Source of the DNA: Serripes groenlandicus
Taxonomy: Eukaryota > Mollusca > Bivalvia > Cardiida > Cardiidae
Direction: 5' to 3'
NCBI GenBank assembly: GCA_031761405.1
Contig: JASEVX010000006.1
Location: 25,212,302-25,276,301 of the forward strand
Length of the DNA: 64,000 nucleotides
Below the pieces are notes generated by a model. The model worked only from the letters and a program-made list of their open reading frames with translations, searched no databases and was not told the origin of the DNA. Position 1 is the stretch's first letter. Each line of letters begins with the position of its first letter. This document shows, piece by piece, positions 51,896 to 61,396 of this stretch. The position numbers were made by a program, and so were the translations under genes.

Positions 51896-52348
51896 CCCTT
51901 TCCCTCCTGCAGATGCATCTTGACGCAATAGCAGCAGATGACTTTCGAAAACATTGTGGCCAAAGGTTAAATTGCTCATGATGAGCAATTTCTCCTTTGG
52001 CCACAATGTTTTCAACTTTATTTAGCAACTATTAACCCTTTCCCTCATACGACAATTCTGCAGCAGACAACTTCGAACATATTTTGTCAAAAATTGGAAA
52101 ATCTCTATAATTGAATGGATAACCTATTAATAAAAGTGGAAAACATTGTGGCAAAAGGAGAAATTGCTCGTTTTGAGCAATTTCTTCTTTTGTCACTATG
52201 TTTTCAAAAAGCCGTCTGCTGCAGAAGCGTCAGAAAGTGTCTATATGAGGGAAAGGGTTAAAGCTATCTTTTATTGACATTTTTCAGGTTTTTGTCACAA
52301 TGTTTTCAAAGTCGTTTGCTGCAGAATTGTAGTATGTGAGAAAGGGGT
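51896..52348. mobile_element. TM MITE (older) containing a younger TM copy
   Basis: Host left half 51896-52031 (CCCTTTCCCTCCTGCAGATG ... TTTAGCAACTA) resumes at 52262 (AGCTATCTTTTATTGACATT ... GTGAGAAAGGGGTAA). The insertion lies exactly between. Confidence 0.88.
52032..52261 (-). mobile_element. TM MITE, young R copy nested in an older copy (230 bp)
   Basis: TTAA at both ends, stem GCTCGTTTTGAGC, both termini intact. Confidence 0.93.
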
Positions 52349-52379
52349 AAGAGCAATGCCTCCTTTGTTATATATAAGA

Positions 52380-52432
52380 AGGCTAATATTCAATCAATCA
52401 ATCAATCAATCTTCAATCAATCAATCAATCCT
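52380..52432. repeat. (CAAT)n microsatellite
   Basis: Two CAATCAATCAATCAAT runs separated by CTT. Confidence 0.9.
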
Positions 52433-52736
52433 GTATTGGCAAACATCGACAAATATTTGTCCATGACCATTTACAGAGTGGAAGAATATTGGTTAGACAA
52501 ATGTAAATAAATATATACCTATACAATTTGTCTTAAAAATGGAAAAGGTGCACACAATAAGAATAGGTACCGAACTGTCGGAAAATGTTTTATTACATCA
52601 TTGCTAATAGAATAAGATTATATGAGCAAATTACATTGTACCAGCTGTTATAGTATTTTCTCAGATGTGTTTTGAAGCAGATGTCACATAGGTATCTTAA
52701 TATTAATGGTGAATGATTAACTGAAGGATGATCTCA
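52433..52736. other. Unassigned; right part duplicated at 62825-63268
   Basis: 52630-52736 (CCAGCTGTTATAGTATTTTC, GGTGAATGATTAACTGAAGG) recurs directly at 63187-63268 and inverted at 62828-62897. Confidence 0.7.
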
Positions 52737-54378
52737 TTAACCCTTTCCCTCATATAGACGCTTTCTGACGCCTCTGCAGCAGACGGCTTTTTGAAAACAT
52801 AGTGACAAAAAAAGAAATTGCTCAAAACGAGCAATTTCTCCTTCCGCCTAAATGTTTTCCACTTTTAGTCATAGGTTATATATATCCATTCAATTATTGA
52901 GATTTTCTATTTTTAGCTCACCTGAGCTTTGCTCAAGGTGAGTTATTGTGATCGCCTTTTGTCCGTCGTGCGTCGTGCGTCAACTTCTTCTCCTCAGTAA
53001 CCAGTGGGTCAATTTGGATGAAACTTCACAGAAAGCATCCTCTCATTGACCTCACCAGAATTCCTTCAAATTTTTGGGATCCATGCAAAATTCTGGTTTC
53101 CATGGCAACGAAACCGAAAAAACTTCAAAATTCTTCTTCTCCCAAATTGGTTGGCAGATTTTCAAATAATTTTGTAGAAATGTTCCTTGGATGACCCTCT
53201 ATCAGATTTCTTCAAGCCGTGTTGATTGGTCGAAAAACATGGCCGCCAGGGGGGGCCGGGCTATTTTGCCTTATATGGCTATAGTGAAAACTTAAAAAAT
53301 CTTCTCCTCCGAAAGTGTAAGGCCGATTTTCAAATAATTTTGTAGAAATGTTCCTTGGGTGGCCCTCTATCAGATTCCTTCAAGCCATGTTGATTGGTCG
53401 AAAAACATGGCCGCCAGGGGGGGCCGGGCTATTTTGCCTTATATGGCTATAGTGCAAACTTAAAAAATCTTCTTCTCCAAAAGTGTCAGGCCGATTTTCA
53501 AATAATTTTGTAGAAATGTTCCTTGGGTAATCCTCTATCAGATTCCTTCAAGCCATGTTGATTGGTCAAAAAACATGGCCGCCAGGGGGCAGGGCTATTT
53601 TGCCTTATATGGCCAAAGTGAAAACTTAAAAAATCTTCAACATCTTCTCCTCAGTAACCAGTGGGTCAATTGGGATGAAACTTCACAGAAAGCATCCTCT
53701 CATTGACCTCACCAGAATTCCTTCAAATTTTTGGGATCCATGCAAAATTCTGGTTTCCATGGCAACGAAACCGAAAAAACTTCAAAATTCTTCTTCTCCC
53801 AAATTGGTTGGCAGATTTTCAAATAATTTTGTAGAAATGTTTCTTAAGTGACCCTCTATCAGATTCCTTCAAGCCATGTTGATTGGTCGAAAAACATGGC
53901 CGCCATGGGGGGGCGGGGCTATTTTGCCTTATATGGCTATAGTGCAAACTTAAAAAATCTTCTTCTCCAAAAGTGTCGGCCCGATTTTCAAATAATTTTG
54001 TAGAAATGTTCCTTGGATGACCCACTTTCAGATTCCTTCAAGCCATGTTGATTGGTCAAAAAACATGGCCGCCAGTAGGCAGGGCTATTTTGCATTATAT
54101 GGCTATAGTGAAAACTTAAAAAATCTTCTCCTCCAAAAGTATCTGGCTGACTTTCAAATAATTTTGTAGAAATGTTCCTAGGGTGACCCTCTATCAGATT
54201 CCTTCAAGCCAAGTTGATTGGTCGGAAACTGGCTCCCAGGGGGCGAGGCTTATATAGCTAAAGTGAAAAAAAAATAAAAAATCAGGTGAGCGATTCAAGG
54301 GCCATCATGGCCCTCTTGTTTGACAAAATATGTTTAAAGCAGTTTTCTGCAGAATTGTCATATGAGGGAAAGGGTTAA
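52737..54378 (+). mobile_element. TM MITE (F) interrupted by a GTCY element
   Basis: TM 52737-52913 runs to GAGATTTTCTATTTTT; TM resumes at about 54319 with TTTGACAAAATATGTTTAAA and ends GAGGGAAAGGGTTAA. Confidence 0.92.
52914..54319 (+). mobile_element. GTCY-class element, 'TAGCTCACCTG' family (1.4 kb), nested
   Basis: TAGCTCACCTGAGCTTTGCT with pairing CAAGGTGAG; GTCCGTCGTGCGTCGTGCGT; about seven units near 165 bp, partly arranged as a two-block repeat each opened by CTCAGTAACCAGTGGGTCAA; end GGGCCATCATGGCCCTCTTG|TTT. Inserted in the T-run of the TM copy. Confidence 0.9.
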
Positions 54379-54600
54379 CCTGCCTTTTCCACATACAACT
54401 AATAAGTGCAGCAGACGACTTCGGAAGCATACCCGAAATATACCAAAAATATCTTTAAACAAGAGTATAATTATTAAAAAGAGTTAAAAACACTGTGGCA
54501 AAAGGTGAAATTATTCATGACAATCAATTTCTCCTTTTGTCACAATGTTTTCTAACGTCATCTGCTGCAGAGGCGTCTGAAAGCGTTTGTTTGTTGGCCC
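54375..54600. mobile_element. TM MITE, old copy
   Basis: TTAACCTGCCTTTTCCACAT; AAAGGTGAAATTATTCATGA; right GAGGCGTCTGAAAGCGTTTG. Confidence 0.6.
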
Positions 54601-54654
54601 GCATGGGGGTCAATGTTGAAGGATTAGTAACTGTTAGATGATGATCTCATTACC

Positions 54655-55080
54655 CTGCCTTTCTCAAAATAGAACAAATCTGCAGCAGACATCTTTGAAA
54701 CATTTAGGCAAAAGCATATTAACCCTTTCCCTCATACGAGCATTCTGCAGCAGACGACTTTGAACACATTTTGTCAAGAAATAGAAAATCTCTATAATTG
54801 AATGGATGACTAAAAGTGGAAAACATTGTGTCAAAAGGAGAAATTGCTCATTTTGAGCAATTTCTTCTTTTGTCACTTTGTTTTCAAAAAGTTGTCTGCT
54901 GCAGAGGCGTCTATATGAGGGAAAGGGTTAAATACAAGTATAATTAATCAACGGATGGAGATAAAATCATTCTGGCAACAGGAGAAATTTCTTAAGAAGA
55001 GCATTATTCTATTTTTTTACGATTTCTTTTTCAAAAGTTGTCTACTGCAGATGCATCAAACAGTGTATTTGAGAAAGGGT
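54655..55080. mobile_element. TM MITE (old) containing a younger TM copy
   Basis: Host 54655-54718 (CAAATCTGCAGCAGACATCT ... GGCAAAAGCATA) and 54932-55080 (CAAGTATAATTAATCAACGG ... TTTGAGAAAGGGTT). Confidence 0.8.
54719..54931 (-). mobile_element. TM MITE, R copy nested in an older copy
   Basis: TTAACCCTTTCCCTCATACG to GAGGGAAAGGGTTAA; stem GCTCATTTTGAGC; 213 bp with two small deletions. Confidence 0.9.
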
Positions 55081-55311
55081 TGACCCTTTCTCTCATAAAG
55101 GCCCTTTCTGACGCCTCTTCAGCAAACGGCTTTTGAAAACATTGCGGCAAAAGGAGTAATTGCTCAATATGAGCAATTTCCCCTTTAGTCGCAATAATTT
55201 TAACTCTATTCTAAAATTAAGCATTTACAGGAAGAGATTTACAATTTTTTCTTAGGGTGATTTCAAAGTCGTCTGCTGCAGATTGAAATGTTGTATGTTG
55301 GAAAGGGTTAA
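55080..55311. mobile_element. TM MITE, F-like older copy
   Basis: TTGACCCTTTCTCTCATAAA, GGCCCTTTCTGACGCCTCTT to GTTGGAAAGGGTTAA; stem AATTGCTCAATATGAGCAAT. Confidence 0.75.
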
Positions 55312-55560
55312 TTAGAAAAAGAATGATAATGTTAACCCTTTTACTACAGAACCAATTACAATGTATATGGTGTCTGTCCCAACAGAATACAGCTATTAAA
55401 GCCAGATGACTGCATGATCAACTGAACATGTTTATCTCCAGTCTCTTAGAACTATGCATGGACTCTTCCAAATGCTAAGATGGACACAGTTCATTCAGCA
55501 TTGAAAGGGTTAATTAATCAGGATATGATGATAAATCAAGTCCCTGTCAAATATCACAGT

Positions 55561-55795
55561 TTAACCCTTTCCCATTTTCAGATGCATTTTGATGTGTCTG
55601 GAGCAGACGACGTTTGAAAACATTGTAGGCAAATGGAGGAATTGATCATGATGCCCCACATTGTTTTCAGCTCTTTTCAATTATTATTTACTTTCAGTTT
55701 CATTATAATGTAATACTATAGAGAATTTCAATAGTTATGCCTTGACATTTTCAAGGTCATCTTCCGCAGATTTGTTATATGTTAGATAGGGTTAA
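55561..55795. mobile_element. TM MITE, old copy
   Basis: TTAACCCTTTCCCATTTTCA to GTTAGATAGGGTTAA; shares its TTAA with the next copy. Confidence 0.7.
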
Positions 55796-56013
55796 TCCTT
55801 TCCCCCATTTGACAAATCTATAGCAGACGACTTTAAAAATATGTATACAAAAATAGGAAACATATATAAATAAAAGAACATTTTTGGATAGAGAGTTCAT
55901 AGAGTTGAAAAAAATGTAGCAAAATGAGAAACTGCTCGTTATGTCACAATGTTTTCAAAAGTCGTCTGCTGCGGAGGCGCCATAAAGGGTCTGTATATGG
56001 GGGATAGGTTTAA
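55792..56013. mobile_element. TM MITE, old copy
   Basis: TTAATCCTTTCCCCCATTTG to TGGGGGATAGGTTTAA. Confidence 0.68.
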
Positions 56014-56225
56014 TTAACCCTTTCCCACATACAGATGCCTTTTGATGCCTCCACAGCAGACGACTTTTGAAAATATTGCGGCAAAGGGAGAAATTGCTCA
56101 TGATGCAACAATGTTTTCAGCTCTATTCTAGAATTATACCTTCATTTAAAGAGATGTTAGAAACTTTTGTTGGTATGTTTTCAAAGTCGTCTGCTTCAGA
56201 CTAGTTGTATGTGGGATAAGTTTAA
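56014..56225. mobile_element. TM MITE, old copy
   Basis: TTAACCCTTTCCCACATACA to GTGGGATAAGTTTAA. Third of three copies placed end to end. Confidence 0.7.
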
Positions 56226-56252
56226 TTAACACCAGCATAATACAATCCTCAA

Positions 56253-56459
56253 TAATAATTGTGCCATGTTGTCAACAATAATAACACGTTTATCAATGAA
56301 GTTTCACAGGCTTACTGTTTTACCCAATGACGCATGTGACGTCCACTGTGCAAGTAATAATTGTGTCATGTTGTCAACAATAATAACACGTTTATCAAGG
56401 AAGTTTCACAGGCTTACTGTTTTACACAATGACTGCATGTGACGTCCACTGTGCAAGTG
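56253..56459. repeat. ~102-bp tandem duplication (x2)
   Basis: GTGCCATGTTGTCAACAATA ... GCATGTGACGTCCACTGTGC occurs at 56261 and again at 56363 with few differences. Each copy has a CCAATGA-like word and TGACGTCC. Confidence 0.85.
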
Positions 56460-56599
56460 CAATACTAGGGTAACCCAATATATGGCCAATAGGGAGTTAG
56501 CATAGTGTTGCACTTAGGGGACAGATGATATATTCTTCCGAGTTCTGCTTTGAACATATCTTGGGGAAGGGGTGGCAAATGTGACATCTGAAAAATTTG

Positions 56600-57210
56600 A
56601 AGTTTAATTATTATAGAAAAGTATAACACTTTTGGAAAAATGAGAATTTGCGTGTTTAGATCAATTTCTTCCTTTCCCCAAAATGTTTTTAAAAGTCGTC
56701 TGCAAAAGATGCTTTACATGTCCCCTGTATCATTTAAAAGGTAAGTGAATAGGTAGTGCAGACAAGCCTAATGTGTCATAACTCTGTCAACTCATTTGGT
56801 CAATGTTTTCAAGTCGTCTGCGTCGTCAAGCCCCTTTGCCACCCACATACAGCAAATCTGCAGTAGACAACTTTAAAAACATCTATTCAAATACATGAAA
56901 AATCTATTCTAATTTATTGAATACTGTTGAAAATGTTGTTGCAGAAGGAGAAATTGTTCCTTATTTTCAAAAGCTGTTAGCTGCAAATGCGTCAAAATGC
57001 ATCTGGTAAACTGTTTAAAATAAGAAACTTCCAATTTTCTCACAATCTTTATATTCTGTAACAAAAATTAAACTCAAAGATGTGTACCGGTACATGTGGT
57101 TTTTTTTTTTTTTTCGGAGTAGCAGACCACCTTAAAACTATTACATCAGGAAATACAAAAGTTATCTGCTGCAGAGGCGGGAAAAGTCAACTGTTAAGAC
57201 AAGGGTTAAA
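56600..57210. repeat. Several decayed TM fragments
   Basis: 56625-56715 (AACACTTTTGGAAAAATGAG, AAAGTCGTCTGC), 56825-57015 (CACCCACATACAGCAAATCT, GAAGGAGAAATTG) and 57160-57210 (TTATCTGCTGCAGAGG). A poly-T run lies at 57101-57114. Confidence 0.5.
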
Positions 57211-57833
57211 AAATGCATTTAATAAATATCAAATAAAAAATTATATCTGCAGATTATTTTTTTTTGGCAGTAACACCAAAATCAGTTAATTTACTCATTT
57301 TCCCTTTAACTTGTTTCTTCTCAAATAATTAATATTGTTGATGAAAATCAATTTCAAAAATCTTCCAATTTTAACTAGTATTTAAGGTAATATACAGCTT
57401 AGATCTTTCTAATTTAGTTAACCGTTTTCTTACCAGTGAGCTCGAATAAATGAAAGTACTTCAACAGTTTATTTCATTGTACTTTTTATTTGAGTGTCAT
57501 AAGACATTTGTGACCAGATGAAATCCAGATCAGTCTGCACAACTGTTTGGTCTGATCTGGCTCTGCACTGTTTACCAGTTAGTCATAGATGGTTTTCAAA
57601 AACTTTTGTCAAACAGAATACACCTGAATCCGTAGCATGTATGCGCAAGCAGGTCTTTTTCCACACATGACACAATAAGGCTAAGGTTGGTTTTACTAGA
57701 GGACTGTTCATTTCTCGTCATTATAAATCCTGTTCCTAGTTGAGTTTTGATAGTTCAGTTTGTAACAGTGAGGGGACTCGAACCCATGGGTCATTACATG
57801 GACTTCATGCAAAATGGTTGTAACTACATTTTG
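57211..57833. other. No gene recognised
   Basis: AT-rich. 57515-57600 carries GATCAGTCTGCACAACTGTT / GGTCTGATCTGGCTC, a dispersed inverted word related to 50590 and 47510. Confidence 0.4.
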
Positions 57834-58097
57834 TTGGCCAGATTTCTCTAGTAATTCCGGTCTATAGATTGACGATGTCCGTCCGTCTGTCTGTCTGTCC
57901 GTCAACATTTTGGTTCAAGTTTCAGGTTGAGGCAAAATCTCAGAACTGGACAGGGTTACAAACTTGAAACTTAGCCTGAAGGTAACCAGTAACAAGTTCT
58001 ATTGATTTCTATGGTTACTTTGACCTTGACCTTGGTTTGTCAATTTTCAAGGTCAAATTGCCGACAATCCGGCCTTACCGTCTTCAGCGGTTTCTTG
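57834..58097 (+). mobile_element. GTCY-class element, 'GATTCCGGTCTATAG' family
   Basis: TTGGCCAGATTTCTCTAGTA, ATTCCGGTCTATAGATTGAC, GTCCGTCCGTCTGTCTGTCT, TTTGACCTTGACCTTGG, CAGCGGTTTCTTG|TT. Sister of 5084-5352. Confidence 0.8.
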
Positions 58098-58319
58098 TTA
58101 CAATATGTAGTTACATCTGTTTTGCATGAAGCCATCAAAATTTAGTTTAAATACCAGTACAGCAATCCACTCTTTCCAAAATTGTCCAAAGTCACAGGGA
58201 CTACATGTAGCATCAATTGTCTTCTCCCGCACGTGTAATAGCAAGTCTTTGCAGATTGACACTGTCTCCCTCGGATTTTCAAGGGCCGACAAGAGCGCTC
58301 CGGATCCCGCGAGAGCCAT

Positions 58320-58593
58320 GGTGCCTCAGCTGTGTAATTATGTAATTGTAGAGCGTCTGCTTCAGGTGAGAGAGGCTGTAGGTTCGAATCCCCGGCCGGG
58401 TCATACCAAAGTCTTTCAAAATTGTAGAAATTGCTGCCCTCCTTGGCACTCAGGGTTGTGGGGTTAGCATTACGACTGACTGATTGGTGTCAGGATAAAT
58501 GGACCAGTAGTACTGGTAACCTACACAGGAAACACTGTGATATAACTGAAAAATTGTTGAAATCGGCATAAAACACCAAACATCAATCAATCT
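58320..58593 (+). mobile_element. tRNA-derived SINE, near full length
   Basis: A-box-like TAGAGCGTCTGC and consensus B box GGTTCGAATCC (58381-58391), then GGCACTCAGGGTTGTGGGGT, ACGACTGACTGATTGGTGTC, tail GTGATATAACTGAAAAATTG, TCGGCATAAAACACC and (AATC)n. The frame 58126-58467 overlapping it is not a gene. Confidence 0.85.
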
Positions 58594-58696
58594 CTGTAGA
58601 AAAGAAGGCAGTTGTTTGTGAAGAATGTTGTGTTAAGTACTGGCAGAAGACCGCCTCAGGTAATACCTGATAAGGTGAACTGATAAATTCAATATA

Positions 58697-59075
58697 ACCC
58701 ATATATAGACGTTTTATGATGCCTCTGCAGCAGACATCTTTTAACCCTTTCCCTCATACAACAATTCTGCAGCAGACGACTTTGAACGTATTTTGTCAAA
58801 ACATTGAAAAATCTCCATAATTGAATGGATAACCTATGACAAAAAGTGGAAAACATTGTGGCAAAAGGAGAAATTGCTGCAGAGGCATCAGAAAGCGTCT
58901 ATATGAGGGAAAGGGTTTACAATATTGTGGCAAAAGGGGAATTTCTCATAATGAGCTATTTCAGCTTTTGCCACATTATTTTCAATTTTATTTGAAAATT
59001 ATACTTGCTTTTATAGAGATTTTCTATTACTTTGTGTGGATGATTCCAAAGTCGTCTGCTTCAGATGTGTTGTAT
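58697..59075. mobile_element. TM MITE (old) containing a young deletion derivative
   Basis: Host left 58697-58740 (CCATATATAGACGTTTTATG, GCAGCAGACATC); right 58916-59075 (ACAATATTGTGGCAAAAGGG ... GTCGTCTGCTTCAGATG). Confidence 0.8.
58741..58915 (-). mobile_element. TM MITE, young R copy with hairpin deletion, nested
   Basis: TTAACCCTTTCCCTCATACA to GAGGGAAAGGGTTT; sequence jumps from GGAGAAATTGC into TGCAGAGGCATCAG, removing one stem arm. Confidence 0.87.
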
Positions 59076-59198
59076 TCTTATATATTCCATAGAATTGCTG
59101 CGACAGGTGTCAGAAACTTCATTGACTTCCTGACAGGGTTGCGCTTGTTTATGGAGTAGCTAAATGCAAATAAATAATTGGCTAACAAATATTGTAGT

Positions 59199-59410
59199 TT
59201 AACCCTTTGATGCATTTGCAGCAGATAACTTTTGAAACATTGTGGCAAAGAGAAATTACTCATGATGAGCAATTTCTCCTTTTGTCGCCAATGTTTTCAA
59301 CTATGTTCAATAATCATACTTTTATATATTTAATTTTCTATATTGTTAATTGCCTTGATTTTTTTCAAAGTCGTCTGTTGCAGATTTTTTGTTAGTGAGA
59401 AAGAGTTTTA
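59199..59410. mobile_element. TM MITE, old copy
   Basis: TTAACCCTTTGATGCATTTG; stem TTACTCATGATGAGCAA; right end TTAGTGAGAAAGAGTTTTA. Confidence 0.7.
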
Positions 59411-59433
59411 TGTTGGAGGGAAAACCAATATTG

Positions 59434-59662
59434 TTAACCCTTTCCCTCATACGACAATTCTGCAGCAGACGACTTTGAACATATTATGTCAAAAGTAGAA
59501 TATTTCTTTAATTGAATGGATAACCTATGATTAAAAGTGGAAAACATTGTGTCAAAAGGAGAAATTGCTTGTTTTGAGCAATTTCTTCTTTTGTCACTAT
59601 GTTTTCAAAAAGCCGTCTGCTGCATAGGCGTCAGAAAGCGTCTATCTGAGAGAAAGGGTTAA
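59434..59662 (-). mobile_element. TM MITE, young R copy
   Basis: TTAACCCTTTCCCTCATACG to GAGAGAAAGGGTTAA; stem GCTTGTTTTGAGC has one mismatch. Confidence 0.9.
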
Positions 59663-59859
59663 GCCCCTTCAAACATCCAATTAAACTGCAGTAGATAACC
59701 TTGAAAACATCCAAGGCAAAAAATATAAAAAAAATGCCTACAAATGAAAGATTAATTATTGACTAGACTTGAAAATATTGGGACAAAATATCACAATGTT
59801 TTCAAATTGTGTCTGCTGCTGATGCGTCGATATGCTTCTGCATGCAGGAAAGGGTTCAA
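59659..59859. mobile_element. TM MITE, old copy
   Basis: TTAAGCCCCTTCAAACATCC to GCAGGAAAGGGTTCAA; central stem missing. Confidence 0.6.
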
Positions 59860-60101
59860 TTTTGATACGTAAAAAATATAGCAATAAATCTAACTAAAAA
59901 GAAAATGTAATAAATGAAAGATGAAAAGATTGATTTTTTTACGAGAATCAAAAATACTCATTCAGGTAAAATTAGTGTTTTAATTATCTAGTTTAACATA
60001 GATAATCATTAATGTTTGTATCATCATTAAATTATTTTTATGTGAATGTTGAACTTAGTCTTGACTTTGATACTTATCGATCTATATACCTGATATGATG
60101 A

Positions 60102-60333
60102 TTAACCCTTTCCCTCATATAGACGCTTTCCAACACCTCTTCAGCAGACGGCTTTTTGAAAAAATAGTGACAAAAGAAGAAATTGCTCAAAACGAGCAAT
60201 TTCTCCATTTGCCACAATGTTTTCCACTTTTTAGTCATGGGTTATCCATTCAATTATAGAGATTTTCTATTTTTTGACAGAAATTTGTTTAAAGTCGTCT
60301 GCTGCAGAATTGTCGTATGAGGGAAAGGTTTAA
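60102..60333 (+). mobile_element. TM MITE, F copy
   Basis: TTAACCCTTTCCCTCATATA to GAGGGAAAGGTTTAA; stem GCTCAAAACGAGC; 232 bp. Confidence 0.9.
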
Positions 60334-60359
60334 GAGTTGTATTTTTGGGATTTTACGTT

Positions 60360-60503
60360 GTTTCCAACATTTATATCAGTTATATCACTACAACGGTTCA
60401 CATATTCATGATCCCTGGGTAAACAAACCAGTACTAGGCTAGGAAATGTGCTTTGCCCTTGACTCAGGGATCGAATCCAGGATGCTCGGTTTCAAATACC
60501 TGA
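60360..60503 (-). mobile_element. SINE, minus strand, tail missing
   Basis: Inverse of 18443-18675: TATTCATGATCCCTGGGTAA, AACCAGTACTAGGCTAGGAA, GGGATCGAATCCAGG (B box), GCTCGGTTTCAAA. Confidence 0.78.
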
Positions 60504-60676
60504 TCAGATAATATTTAGAGTTGTCTTTGAAAATGCTGTAAGAAACAACTGTAACATCTTGAAGTTTGGAATTTTGAAGAGTTGAAGACATTGCTTTGCT
60601 TCGGAAACAGCATGGGAAAACCATTTTAAAAACCAGGAAAATTTCCAACAATTGGCTGTGAAGTTTGGATACAAAT

Positions 60677-60900
60677 TTAACCCTTTCCCTCATATAGACG
60701 CTTTCTGACGCCTCTGCAGCAGACAGCTTTTTGAAAACATAGTGACAAATGAAGAAATTGCTCAAAACGAGCAATTTCTCCATTTGACACAATGTTTTCA
60801 ACTTTTAGGTTATCCATTCAACTATAGAGATTTTCTATTTTTTGACAAAATATGTTCAAAGTCGTCTGCTGCAGAATTGTCGTATGAGGGAAAGGATTAA
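60677..60900 (+). mobile_element. TM MITE, F copy
   Basis: TTAACCCTTTCCCTCATATA to GAGGGAAAGGATTAA; stem GCTCAAAACGAGC. Confidence 0.88.
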
Positions 60901-61088
60901 ACGTGTTGTAAAAATTATTGTTGTGTTTTGCTGCATGTCATTCATTTCTAAAATTATCCACAGTTAATAAATACATTTATAAAGAGAAACATATAAAGAA
61001 AAACTTTATGTCTATAATCTGACAAAAGTGTGACAAAATTTGCATCAAATGTTAATGTTATCATATTTAACCCTATATGTCCTGCGCA

Positions 61089-61396
61089 ATTAACCCTTTT
61101 TCAAGGAACAGAAGACCTTGTAGGTAGATGACATTTGAAAACATATTTGAAAAAGGAGAAAATGCTCATGTAAAGGGATTTCTCCTTTTCCCTCAATGTT
61201 TTAGAATGTAAATTAAACTTTGGCTTTAGTAGATGTTTTGTCCTGCTCCTGACCTTTGTGCAAAAAATATAAGGCAATTTATTCAATTGCGTGTTCACAT
61301 TGTGCGGCAAATGACACAATGTTAACTAACGCATTTATAAATGCATTTTGACACATCTGCAGCAGACGACTTTTGAAAACACTTTTTTCAGTAATT
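61089..61396. repeat. Decayed TM fragments
   Basis: 61089-61210 (TTAACCCTTTTTCAAGGAAC, AAAATGCTCATGTAAAGGG) and 61325-61396 (TTGACACATCTGCAGCAGAC then TTTCAGTAATT); the second is cut by the GTCY element at 61397. Confidence 0.55.

Noticed and set aside
58126..58467. 113-residue frame with PQLCNYVIVERLLQVREAV
   Set aside because: Overlaps a tRNA-derived SINE with a consensus B box; such peptides are common SINE by-products.
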